Origin: Galeruca laticollis
Taxonomy: Eukaryota; Arthropoda; Insecta; Coleoptera; Chrysomelidae
Assembly: GCA_963921935.1 (NCBI GenBank)
Contig: OY998175.1
Span: 150,899,309-150,963,308 of the forward strand
Direction of reading: 5' to 3'
DNA length: 64,000 bases
Both the position numbers and the translations under genes were made by a program. Below, piece by piece: positions 20,946 to 31,301 of this stretch. Under the pieces are notes generated by a model, which saw only the letters and a program-made list of their open reading frames with translations, did no database searches and was not told the DNA's origin. Positions within the stretch are counted from its first letter, which is position 1, and every line of letters begins with the position of its first letter.

Positions 20946-23291
20946 CCCTCCGAAACCTATCGTTGACGTATGGCAACAGTTTTTTGAACTTCAATATTAG
21001 GCCACAAGAAATTCTCTGCATTGAATTACTGGTTGTCAACATTATAAAATCTTAGTTATGACACTTCGTCAAGTAAACGAACTATGAACGATTCATTTTA
21101 GTTGGATGTTTAGAAGCTAACAAGTGCGTTTTTGTGATCGATATTCGAAAAATGGACATTAAATGGGGGTAAGTAGGTTTTTTTCCTAAATAAGATACGG
21201 GGTTGTTTATATTGGTATAGTTGATTACTTACACTTAGTAGAACTACAGAATAATATGCGACATAATTTAGGCTGCATAGTTGTTAGGTTATGAATGTTT
21301 CTTGTACTGTTGCCATACGGCAACGATAGGTTTTTAAACTAATGTTTTACTTTCAGGAAGGGATTTGATCTTCAGCAAGCTTTAGTCATTCAAGATAAAT
21401 TTTTATAACTCCACCAGGCTTCAGAACTCACTGATGAAAACTATGCCGAGGAAGATGAAGGTGGTTTATTAGACAATTCAGGCAGAAATCAATTATCAGC
21501 GCCAGCAGATGTTGTCCTGGAAAATAACCAACGAATATCTGGACAGCCTTTTTACGAAGAGGAAGTCAATGATGTCTAACCATCACATAAAAAACCTAAA
21601 CTTACTTTTAAATGGATTGATGAAGACAGTGTTGTTAATATTCCTACACAACCAAAACCGAACTACTCTCAATTTCATAACAAGACCGTATTAGAAGTAT
21701 TTGAAATGTTCCTGGATGATGCTATTGTAAATCTTTTTGTAGAAGAATCTAACAGATATGCTCGATTCATAAATTGCCCACCCCCTAATATAAGCATAGA
21801 TGAAATAAGATGTTTTATAGGTATCTTTTTTTAACAGGTTACGTTGTTTTGCCAGGAAAGAGATTCTACTGGGATATTGGTTCGGACATGAACAATAAAC
21901 TGGTATCTGAGAGTATGCGCAGGGATCGATTTATACAGATAATGAGATTTTTACACTGCACAGATAATTCTAAACTTGATGAAAAAGATAAGATGTGTAA
22001 ACTTCGACCATTTATTGACCTATTAAAATCAAATTTATTGAAATATTTTGTTCCAGTTGAACACCTAAAGTTTGATGAGGCTATGGTCAAATACGTTGGA
22101 CGCCATTCTTGTAAACAATATATACGAGTAAAGGGCAAACCAAGTCGATTTGGTTACAAAGTTTGGTGTCTCAACACGGATTTTGGATACTTCGTAAACT
22201 TTGAGGTCTATCAGGGGAGCAGCCCAAATATCAATGAATTTTATAAATCTCAATATGGAGCATATGCAGCTCCATTGGTAAAAATGTTGGATGAGTTACC
22301 AAATCAGACTTATCGTCACAATATCTATTTCGATAATCTTTTTATAGGGTTTCCTTTACTTTGTCACCACAGAGAACGAGGTTATGGTGCAACAGGAACG
22401 ATGAGAGAAAATCGATTACGAAAGTCCTGTCCTATTACTGATAAAAAAAAGTAAAACAGAAGAAAAGGAGAGAACACGAATTTAAAATTTGCGCTTATAG
22501 CACGCTGGAATGACAATGCTGTGGTAACTGTCGCATCTACTGTTCATGGAATTCATCCACGTGAAAAGATATTCCCAGTCAGAAAAAAAAGTTGTTAAAA
22601 TTCACAGGCCATATTTAGTTTCAGAATACAACAGACATATGGGAGGAGCAAACAGGATGGATCAAGATATAGCCCAGTATCGAATATCCATAAGAGGGAA
22701 GAAGTGGTATTGGTCTCTTTTTACCTGGTTTCTGGATGCTGCACTCCATAATTCATGGATTATGTATAAGTAAGCGGGAAGCAAACTTACCAAACGAGAA
22801 TTAGTTATTGCATATCTAAATCGATATAAAAATCCACCAAGAGGACCTGGACGAACATCTTTATCCAGAAACAGCACTTCTGAAAGCAGAGTATCTAACG
22901 ATGTGCGGTATGTAATAGCTGTACCCAATAATAAGCGTTGGAGATGTGCAAGCGAGGGCTGTAACTCTATTGTCAGAACAAGTTGTAAAAAATTTAGTGT
23001 TGGACTCTGCATACCATGCTTTGAAATTGTTCATTCAGTTACTTTTTAAATGTGTATTTACAGTTTCTGACATATCAAAACTTTTATACGTACCCCGTTT
23101 CGGATAAATTTTGAAAAATGTTTTTTTTTTGGGTTACCCTAAAGCATATCGTTGCCACATGGCAACATATTCAAACTTTGCTTCTAGAAATAAAATTTGA
23201 TAAAAATTGCCTTTTCCTAAATGTTTGAAGTCCTAATACATTGTTTATAACAAAAAATACACTTTTTGCAAGAATAATAAATTCCGGAGGG
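20946..23291 (+). mobile_element. piggyBac-like transposon 1, TTAA-flanked
   Basis: TTAA target duplications lie at 20942-20945 and 23292-23295. Terminal inverted repeats start CCCTCCG (CCCTCCGAAACC left, CCCTCCGGAATT right). Near-palindromes GTTGACGTATGGCAAC (20962-20977), GTTGCCATACGGCAAC (21309-21324) and GTTGCCACATGGCAAC (23151-23166) occur close to both ends and are candidate transposase-binding sites. Both ends and the transposase are present, so the copy is structurally complete though mutated. Confidence 0.92.
21357..23049 (+). pseudogene. piggyBac transposase, mutated
   Basis: The coding sequence starts after an acceptor (TTTTACTTTCAG, ~21356) with KGFDLQQAL, an acidic N-terminal region and TVLEVFEMFL. 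It continues through a frameshift near 21830 into 21810-22454 (214 codons) carrying VLPGKRFYWD, LKFDEAMVKYVGRHSCKQY (first catalytic Asp) and IYFDNLFIG (second). A frameshift near 22455 leads to 22546-23049 with GGANRMDQDIAQYRIS (third Asp), KKWYWSLFTWFLD and a C-terminal Cys finger (RWRCASEGCNSIVRTSCKK, ending LCIPC). All three Asp are kept. At least three stops (near 21410, 21577 and 22772) and two frameshifts inactivate it. Confidence 0.9.
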
Positions 23292-23295
23292 TTAA

Positions 23296-23505
23296 TCAAC
23301 GACTTCACGCGGCTTCCCTGGGAGTGGTCGTCTGGTCGCGTCGTCCGTTGATCACCTTTTATTATGCGGCTTACATGTTGGATATAGTCTGGATCGGTCG
23401 TTACTTCAACCCTTTGGTTTTTACGACGAGGATTGATTGACGAATCAGTACGGTCATGTAACTTACTTAGATTTGTCGACCTGGGATATTCGTTTTACCC
23501 CCGCG
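23296..23505. other. GC-richer unassigned spacer
   Basis: Composition is noticeably less AT-rich than the surroundings and continuous with the tandem repeat that follows; no separate feature recognised. Confidence 0.35.
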
Positions 23506-23780
23506 TTCAACACACAGCGGGATCTCGGTGAGGTGATAGTTTGCTTCCGTCTAGGGTTCAACACACACCAAGACTTGAGCTAGACTGGAAGGCTTCTGTT
23601 CTGGGCTCAACGCGCTCCAATACTTCGGCTATAGGAAGTTTGGTTTCCATTGTAGGCTCAACTCGCTGTAGAATTTCGGCCGAAAGACGGGGAACGCTTG
23701 TGTTTAATCTTAGGTTCAACGCACGCTAAGGGGTCGACGACAAGCCGGGTGTTGATTACGATCCCAGGTTTAACACAGTC
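23506..23780 (+). repeat. Imperfect 50-58 bp tandem repeat, possibly coding
   Basis: Five to six units each begin with a TTCAACACAC/CTCAACGCGC-like head: near 23506, 23557, 23607, 23658, 23716 and 23768. The spacing is close to 51 bp (17 codons) with two longer units. The plus frame 23541-23729 remains open across four units (for example GSTRSNTSAIGSLVSIV, GSTRCRISAERRG), so the array may once have encoded ~17-residue repeats. Base composition is more GC-rich than the flanks. Confidence 0.55.
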
Positions 23781-23786
23781 GAGGAT

Positions 23787-24008
23787 ATGTATATCAACTC
23801 TGTTAAGCGTACTCCCGCTATATTAGTTAGAGCAACTTCCACCAATGAAGCTTTCCTTTCACTTCTAGGTGTAAGAATTGAACTTGTCGATGGATTGAAA
23901 TGTTCCATGGTTATTAATATTGGTCATTCTGTTAGTGTAATGTCGAAAGTGTTGCCCTCTAGGTACTGGACGCCCAACTTCGTCAACTGTGATAATTTGG
24001 TTTGGTAG
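23787..24008 (+). pseudogene. Possible degenerate retropepsin fragment
   Basis: A 73-codon frame downstream of the tandem repeat includes FLSLLGVRIELVDGLKCSMV followed by INIGHSVSVMSKVLP. The second part resembles the D-T/S-G-A-S-V-S-V-I-S active-site block of retroelement aspartic proteases, with the catalytic Asp replaced by Asn. No gag zinc knuckle or RT follows, so the assignment is tentative; it could equally be chance similarity. Confidence 0.3.
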
Positions 24009-24544
24009 TGTTCTGTATCCCGGTGGCGAATGTTTTGTAGTAATTATGTGTGCAGGGTGTTATCGTTTATTTCAAACGACGGTGTCGTTACAAAATATTC
24101 ATAATTTGAGGTCGGGTTTCTAGTGTTAAATTATGTCCAATTAGTAATGAATCACCCTGCACTTGTATGATCTTTAATTATATCAAAATTGTGTTTAATA
24201 TAAATTATGCATGTAACATTATGATTAATTAGTACTATAAATTTAATATCATAAATTGATAGAGATTCGAAGATGTTTTATTTCAAATTTCTTTTAAATC
24301 AGAACAGCAGTTGTAAAAGTAATTATTTTAAATATATTTTATTACAGAAAATATTTTTTTATTGAAATTTTAGACAGAATGACGAAAAAGTTCACTTGGG
24401 AACATTTTCAATCTCGGCGCCTCGTTTGATAAACTGTTCTCTAGTTTGCGGAAAACGCTACTTTCGTCACTTGTTAAACAATATACTATTATTGATTGTT
24501 GGTTTGTTTGTTCTAAAATGCCTTTATTTACAATTTATTTTCTA
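24009..24544. other. Unassigned AT-rich sequence
   Basis: No coding or repeat signal could be supported here. Confidence 0.4.
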
Positions 24545-25500
24545 GGGTTTCTTTGTCTCTAGTAATTAAAGCTAAATCATCGGCATATCCTATTATTTGT
24601 GTGGAGCTGTGACCATGTTCCAATTTTCAATGCGTTTACTTTTTGTTTCACCCGCTTTACCCTCTTTGATATTTTCCTAACGTTGTCTTTGATTTTTGTT
24701 ATAGTTTTAGTTACTTTTTTTTCCTTGTTATTTGCCGTGGTCATTTTTACAATGCCTCGAGCTACTTTTGCTGTCAGTTTATTCCTTTTTTTATATCCGT
24801 AACATTTTTGTAGTTCTTTCTTTATCAATATCCTCTTCTTCTTCAGCCATTGATCTACTGCTGAATGTTCTTCCTTTGGGTTTGGAACCTGATGGTCTAG
24901 CTGTATCCTTCCCTTGCATGTTTTGTTTTAATTTATTTAATGAGTAAGCCATTCCGTTTATCCACAGACTATTATAATTTAGATTCGCATGATGTCCTTC
25001 ATTCCTTGCTTGTTTCATGTATGATTTGAGTTCTTTCTGTTGTATTAGTACTTCTCTCTAGTAAAGCCTTCGTTTATGTATATTGTTGTATTTTTAATTT
25101 GTTTGTTTGTTTTAATATCTCTAGTTTCTTCTTGTATTCATTTAGTCCCAGCAAAATCGGTCTTGGTTTACTAGGGTTAAGATTTTGTTTCCCTATTCTT
25201 CTAACCTCTACAAGTTCATCGCTTTTAAGTTCCAGCTCCATCTTCTCAATTACATTTTGTAAAACACATTTAGTTGCAGCTCATCTTCGTTTCTCTTACT
25301 CCCTGTATTATAAGGTTTTTGCTCCTCGCTTCACGCTCTAATTTTTCTATTTTCTCTTAATGCCTGCCTAAAGCCTCTTTTAATTCTTGGTTCTCCAATC
25401 TTATGCAATTTTTTCTCAATCCTTTCATTTCTATTTCTTCTAGTTTTCACAATATTTTTCCCAGTGTTTACCCCATCTCTGAATTTTTTTCCATTTTGGA
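24545..25500 (-). pseudogene. LINE relic: ORF1-like coiled coil next to an RT fragment
   Basis: On the minus strand, highly charged coiled-coil sequence near 25480-25330 contains ARSKNLIIQGV, a typical LINE ORF1 linker-RRM start. It is followed at 25018-24791 by KQARNEGHHANLNYNSLWIN and GMAYSLNKLKQ, the C-terminal ORF1 block also seen at 58.7 and 62.9 kb. At 24600-24545 the strand reads IIGYADDLALITRDKETLE, the catalytic YADD box of a LINE RT. The endonuclease and most of the RT that should separate these are missing, so internal sequence was deleted. Many stops. Confidence 0.6.
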
Positions 25501-26026
25501 ATTGACAGGTACCGCGTCATTGTCTTAGTTTTTATTTACCAAGATCCTACTTCAGTCAAATATCGACCCGGTGCCTGTTCTAGCTGTATTCTATCGTTTC
25601 CATGAGCATATAATTCATTTTGTTTCCTAATTCAATTGTTGTATATTCCAGTTGTAGTGAACTTATTTCTTAGATTAGGGTCCTGTATTGTCAACGTGAT
25701 TTTGTTGTATTAGCTTCCCATTAAAAAGTAATTAGTATGGTATTACAACTGTTTTTGTTACACAACTTGTTTATGCTTCTACTTTGAATATGTATGCTCC
25801 TATACCATAAATCTTTTAAACTCACTTATTTCTATCTGGTTTCCTTTTTCCTCACAACTACAGCTTTGAGTCTGATATTACCCACTTTTCTAAATTTACA
25901 GATTTTTAAACCACTTATTTTTGGATTTTAATCGGGATCGAGATTTCACGTGCTTCGCCTTTGCTAGTCAGGGTCGAACTCGATATATTTTATAATATTA
26001 CTGAACTTTGTCTATCTTGATACCTT
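25501..26026. other. Unassigned sequence left of a hammerhead motif
   Basis: No ORF; probably the remains of a Penelope-like 3' region because the ribozyme motif follows, but no GIY-YIG or RT residue was recognised. Confidence 0.3.
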
Positions 26027-26082
26027 TTACAGGCCTGATGATGGCTCAGTGAGCCGAAACTAGTTGCCCCTTCAACTTGTAA
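26027..26082 (+). ncRNA. Hammerhead ribozyme motif (type I, short stem III)
   Basis: The core CTGATGA (26035-26041) and GAA (26056-26058) are intact. Stem II is GGCTC/GAGCC with loop AGT and one unpaired T before it. Stem III would be the self-complementary ACTAGT (26059-26064), followed by cleavage-site T (26065). Stem I inner pairs are GGC (26032-26034) with GCC (26066-26068), and outer pairs TTACA (26027-26031) with TGTAA (26078-26082) across an asymmetric internal loop. A palindromic stem III suits the dimeric hammerheads known in Penelope-like elements and satellites. Activity is not demonstrated. Confidence 0.65.
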
Positions 26083-26356
26083 TAATATATGCTGTAGTAC
26101 GAATTTTGCATTTTACTTACAGCTATTTAAAATTCTTGATTAAATTTTTAATATAGGAAGAGGTGGCGATTGAGGTATTGACAATGAAAGGTGTTAAAAT
26201 TTTACAATGCGCGTTTTTCATTTGAAATAATTTGCGTTCCAGCGCCAGGGCTTCGAAAATGGGGAAAGCTATTAACATATTTCATTTAGTTTCAATTTGT
26301 GTTAGCAGATGGTGATTGGGGTAACTCCTACATGCTTCGAATTGAAAAAGAGTTCT

Positions 26357-26675
26357 AATAAAAATTACATTGAACTATTTTCGTTGATCAATCTGTAGAC
26401 AAAGTCTTGATTGCAAAACAAGTTTAGTAAAATAATTTTAAAAATAAAAGATATATTTGAGGGGAGATACATGCAGATATATATACATAACATTTGATAA
26501 CTCTTGAACTGAAGAAGAAATCTGATAAAAATTACATTGAATAATTTTTCGTTGATCAATCAGTAGACAAAGTCTTGATTGCAAAACAATTTAAGAAAAA
26601 TAATTTTAAAAATAAAAGAAATATTTGAGGAGAGATACATGCAGACATAGACATAACATTTAATCACATTTATAA
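26357..26675 (+). repeat. Two-copy tandem repeat (~165 bp)
   Basis: AAAAATTACATTGAA...TTTTCGTTGATCAATC.GTAGACAAAGTCTTGATTGC and GAGATACATGCAGA occur in both copies (26357-26500 and 26523-26675), ~90 percent identical by eye. Non-coding. Confidence 0.75.
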
Positions 26676-27005
26676 TAGTTTTGTTCCAATAAAACCTATA
26701 AATCTGAACGTTTTTCTAATCTTGCACTTTTCAGAAAAATTCAGGAAAGTGGCACAAAATAAATATGGGCTTGCAGCAAATTGTTAGTGGAGGATGTTTT
26801 TTTTGTGCTATAAAACTGAAAGTACATATATTTTTAAATCAAACATATTCACGGTTATAAAAATTTCGCAACAAAATTAACTTTTTTATGGCTTAATAGG
26901 TAACTTTCTCCTACTCAGTGATGTGATTCTATTAAAAAATATCTGGTAATATTAAATTTTATTACAAGGGGCATTTTTTCCAGCCTCCGATCGCATAGTA
27001 TAGAC

Positions 27006-27700
27006 CAGGGGAGGCAACCAGTCGATCGCGGCTATATAGACCAAATAATAATATTTATATGTAAAAAATACGCGTAACAGACGTAATTACCAACTGCTAA
27101 GCCCATCTTCTTGTATCATTTTTCAATCGCCGTTCCAGTACGCTATTTACCCTCTCTTCCACACAGTAGCTCTCTTTTGTTTTCGATACAAAAGTCGAAG
27201 ACTTTCCAGACTTCATTAGATATCACTGCATAAATAATCAACAAGTATTGTCTGGTAAGACAATAAACACTTTATGGATATTTCTTTAATGGTTGTAAAT
27301 TACATAAAAGATATATCTCCAAAGGTGTCTCTGTAAACATCAATTAGATGAGAAGGAACCCGATTTGGTATTGCACACTGGCGTGAGGTGCTTTAGTGGG
27401 AGCAAGTTTTTCCAAAGATTTCGATATCTATTGGTCAGTTATAAAATTTCTTGAAGAGAAGCAACTGCGTTATTTAGACTGGCAATATGATGTGACTTAG
27501 TATCCAGTGGTTTTAATATTTTTTCTGAACTGAAGATTTACCTAGGAGCAGCGTTTGGAAAGTATGGAGAATCTACAGGACAATGTCAAAGCTTATTTGA
27601 CTTCATTTTTCGAAAAGGGCATTGGAAAACTTGTCCAGAGGTATGGCAAATGTCTCGTTCTTTTCGGTGACTATGTCGAAAAATAACCATAAGTATACAA
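27006..27700 (+). pseudogene. hAT-like transposon relic
   Basis: CAGGGGAGGCAACCAGTCGA at 27006 resembles hAT termini. From about 27345 a broken plus frame carries LHTGVRCFSGSKFFQRFRYL, matching the LHTEVRWLSRG block of ZBED/GTF2IRD2-like hAT transposases, and a later FDFIFRKGH.K.CPEVWQMS stretch. Frames change repeatedly. No right terminus was found. The call rests on one conserved block plus the end motif. Confidence 0.4.
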
Positions 27701-28540
27701 AACTTTTGGTAATTACAATGATTTTTTATATGAACTTTTATTTTATTTATAGCCTATCGGAGGTTAAAAAAAATGGCCCTCGTAGATTGGTGTATAGGGG
27801 AAATAAAAATATCAAATAGTTATAAAGAAAAAAAAACGGAAAATTTGTTTGATGTGTAGAATTCTAGACCATTCTTTGTACCATCACCTTATCATTTTTC
27901 AGCCGTTTAAATTCCGAAAAAAACCACCCCTAAATTTTTTTAATGATTAAATTAAAAAATAAAAAGCCATAAAAGTACATAGACCAAATAAAAATAACAA
28001 ATGTTGATTACTTACACGAGCCAATGGTGAAAAAACTTTTTCAACAATTTTAACTAATTACTGTGTAATTTGGTGTACGGATATAAAAAAAATAGTCTTA
28101 TCACCCACCAATTTTTCAAATTTCAGTTATGAAAATAAATTTTATTAAGCAAAAAGTATAAGAAATATTTTTAGGCTGGCAATATATTCTAATGTTAAAT
28201 CCAAAGCTCGGATTATAGATAAATTGCCTATTCTAGGTGTTTTTTGCATATTTTTCGTAAATTCCGTCTTTGTCTGCCTTTTTTGAGATTTTATGCTACC
28301 TACTCATGAAGTTATACATATTATACTATTACTAAATCTCTCTATAATAAAATTTTGTGTTAGCAGTAGAATATTAATGGTTTCTTCTTCTTTTTGAGTA
28401 AGTACATTTTTTGCAAGTTAAGTGTTTTTTTATATATTTGATAAACTGTGTCTTTATATTGGTGTTATCCTATCCTAACAATTAGTGAACGGAATAAACA
28501 GGACCGGTTTGTATATTTTTTTGTAGTCGTAAAGTTACTT
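27701..28540. other. Unassigned AT-rich sequence left of piggyBac 2
   Basis: No feature supported. The left terminus of the second piggyBac element should lie in this interval by analogy with piggyBac 1, but no TTAA-CCC end was found. Confidence 0.4.
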
Positions 28541-30844
28541 GTTGCATGTATGCAACGCTAGGATAATAGGATACTGTGTTTACACTAAATGATTTATTTG
28601 AGATTATTGGTAATTTGGACAAATAAACACCCGACTATAGATTTATTGCTAATGTTTCGTCGGCTACTATCTTCTTTGTATCATCGAAGCGACATACGAC
28701 ATTCGTTTTCTCTTCTGTCTTTTAATTTGCGGGTCAGTATTGACCATACTTTTTTATTTCAGAAAAGGGCTGATACTAGAGGAGGCTTTACGAATTGCAT
28801 TTGAAGATGATGAGAATTCTAGTGTTCCTATTGAAGCTATATTTATTGAACCACCTGATGTGAACATACTAACCGATGAGGAGTCTGGGGATGAAGAAGT
28901 TGATTTCGATTCGGATCGACTTTCTGGGTATCAGCTCCGTTCACAGGCTGAAATAAAATTATGTAATAACAAACGAATTCGCAAGGAATATCAAGATGTG
29001 GAAACGATTCAGAATATGAAAGAGGTTCAGGATGTGGTAGCCATTCAGGATGTAGAAGTGGCCCAGGATGCATAAGCAATGCAGGGTGAGGAAGCAACAA
29101 CAAAGTCAAAGAAATCTAGGAATAAACGACAAAATATCACTCATTTGTGGACATCTGGAGATTTGCTAAATAGAGAGGATAATTTTGTATTTCCCTGTGA
29201 TTTCTCTCAATTTGAGCATTTATCACCAGTTGAAATATTCGAACTGTTTTGGTGTGATGAGCTTATTGAGTACGTGAAAGAAGAATGTCGAAAATACGCA
29301 CTATTCAAAAATTGTCCTGATCCCAAAATCACTGCTGATGAGTTAAAAATGTTTTCTTGTTATCTTGATATTGACTGGTTATGATGTAAAGCCAGGGAAA
29401 CGATTTTATTGGGATAGCGGATTAGATATGGGAATCTACTAGTGAAAAATACGATGAGGAGAAACCGCTTTGAGCATATTATGCAATTTTTACATTTAGC
29501 ATACAATAATAAAATAGATAGAAATGATAAAGCATGGAAAGTCAGACTATTAATAAATAAACTAAAAGAAAAATGTATTCAATATTACGTCCCCGATCAA
29601 GATATAAATTACGATGAATCTATGGTGAAATATTTTGGCCGACACAGCTGCAAGCAGTTTATTAGAGGGAAGCCAATTCGTTTTGGTTTCAAAATGTGGT
29701 CACTCAATTCCAAACGAGGATATCTCATAAATTTCGATATCTATCAAGGTAAAAATCCAAATTCAGTCAATGAAGATGAAGTTTTTTATGGAAAAAGCAC
29801 TGCTCCTCTATAAGGTCTATTACGTGAACTTCCAGATGCAAAAAGAAAATTGCCTTACAAATTATTTCTCGACAATCTGTTCACAGGCGTAAATTTATTA
29901 CAAGATATGAGAGATATTGGTATTTGGTGCACAGGTACCATCCGACAAAATCGAGTACCTAAAGGAATCACATTTCCCAGCAAGAAAGCTTTAGCAAATG
30001 ATAACAGAGGCGACTGTCACTCTACTATTGATATAACTACTGGAATACTATTTGTTAGATGGGTTGACAACAACAGTGTGACTGTAGTGTCAACATGTTA
30101 TGGTACACAACCTTTTACAAATGTTAAGCAGTATTCGAAACAAGACAAAAAAATTGTCCAAGTTTCGCAACCGACCCTAATTCGGAAATATAATACTTCC
30201 ATGGGCGTGACTGATCTCATGGATCAAAATCTGTCTAGGCATCGGATCAGTGTCCGCTCGAAGAAATGGTGGTGGTGTCTATTCACGTGGATGTTAGACG
30301 TATCTATCCAGAATGCATGGTATATTTATACTAACACCGGTAAATCAACGACACAGTTAGAATTTCGTAGAGACATAGTAACTACATATTTGGCCAAATA
30401 TGGAACAAAATCCAAAGGCGCCAATAGACCACCTGTAGCAAGAGCAAGTGAAACAGAAGGTAGAGTATCCAATGACGTTAGATATGACGGAAGAGGCCAT
30501 CTGCTGGTTTTCATACCAAATAATAAACGGAGAAGATGTGCTAATGTAGGATGTACTTCTATTGTCAGAACCATGTGTGTAAAATGTGGCACTGAATTAT
30601 GCATTGGTTGCAATTAAAATTTTCATATCAAGTAAAAATGTAATTACAAAAAATAAAATTCATTCTTAATAAAGTTGACCTCTAATTATCCTAGTGTTGC
30701 ATATATGCAACGCTTTAAATCTCACTTCCTATAAGTATGATTTTTAAAATTTATCTTAGTCATCGTTTTAATTGATATTTTAAACAATGTGAATGCACAA
30801 ATTCACCCAGTTTCACAAAAATTTAAAATTCAGGATATTAAGGG
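28541..30844 (+). mobile_element. piggyBac-like transposon 2, left end missing
   Basis: The right end reads ...CAGGATATTAAGGG and abuts TTAA (30845-30848), so its TIR would begin CCCTTAATATCC. Subterminal palindromes GTTGCATGTATGCAAC (28541-28556) and GTTGCATATATGCAAC (30696-30711) sit in inverted arrangement, each followed by CTAGGATAAT. The right palindrome lies ~133 bp from the end, close to the ~125 bp in piggyBac 1. The left TTAA terminus was not found. Confidence 0.8.
28764..30617 (+). pseudogene. piggyBac transposase 2, mutated
   Basis: After an acceptor (TTTTATTTCAG) the frame begins RKGLILEEALRIAF, then an acidic region (LTDEESGDEEVDFDSDRLSG). It runs through a stop at 29073, then THLWTSGDLLN and the IFELFWCDELIEYV helix. 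A frameshift near 29365 precedes VKPGKRFYWDSG. Frame 29442-30617 has one internal stop (29811) and keeps INYDESMVKYFGRHSCKQF, LFLDNLFTGVNL and GVTDLMDQNLSRHRIS (the three catalytic Asp), SKKWWWCLFTWMLD and a C-terminal finger (RRRCANVGCTSI, CVKCGTELCIGC). It is the least damaged large transposase block here but cannot yield a full protein. Confidence 0.92.
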
Positions 30845-30848
30845 TTAA

Positions 30849-31297
30849 ATATACTCCAATTACATATGTCGATGTAGAGCGATCAGTTTCCATGTACAAA
30901 TTCATTCTAAGTGGTAGAAGGTAGTAGATTTTTAAAACAAAAAATATTGAAAAGCACTTAGTTGTAGCTATTAGTAATAACATTTTAAGTGATTACAATG
31001 TTTCATTATTATTAATTAACAATTATTTAGTTAAGTCCAAATATATTTGTGTTAAGTTAATTCGTTTTGTATAATAAAATAAATAATAACAACTTATTAT
31101 TATTAATTATGGAGTTAAAGGCATTCGCCTATATGTTATGATTCCTGCCTTTTTCAATAAAAATCTTTGCCTATATAAGCGCCTTTTTCTTCAATTTTTG
31201 TTGCCTATAATCCAAGCTTTGGTTATAACGTTGACAATAAAAATCAAATGTTTTAGGTTGGTACTTCTGATAAATTACACGGCTGTTGGTTTTCTTC
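30849..31297. other. Spacer between piggyBac 2 and 3
   Basis: AT-rich sequence; an 89-codon frame at 31138 has no domain and overlaps the next element's end, so it is not called. Confidence 0.4.
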
Positions 31298-31301
31298 ATA
31301 G

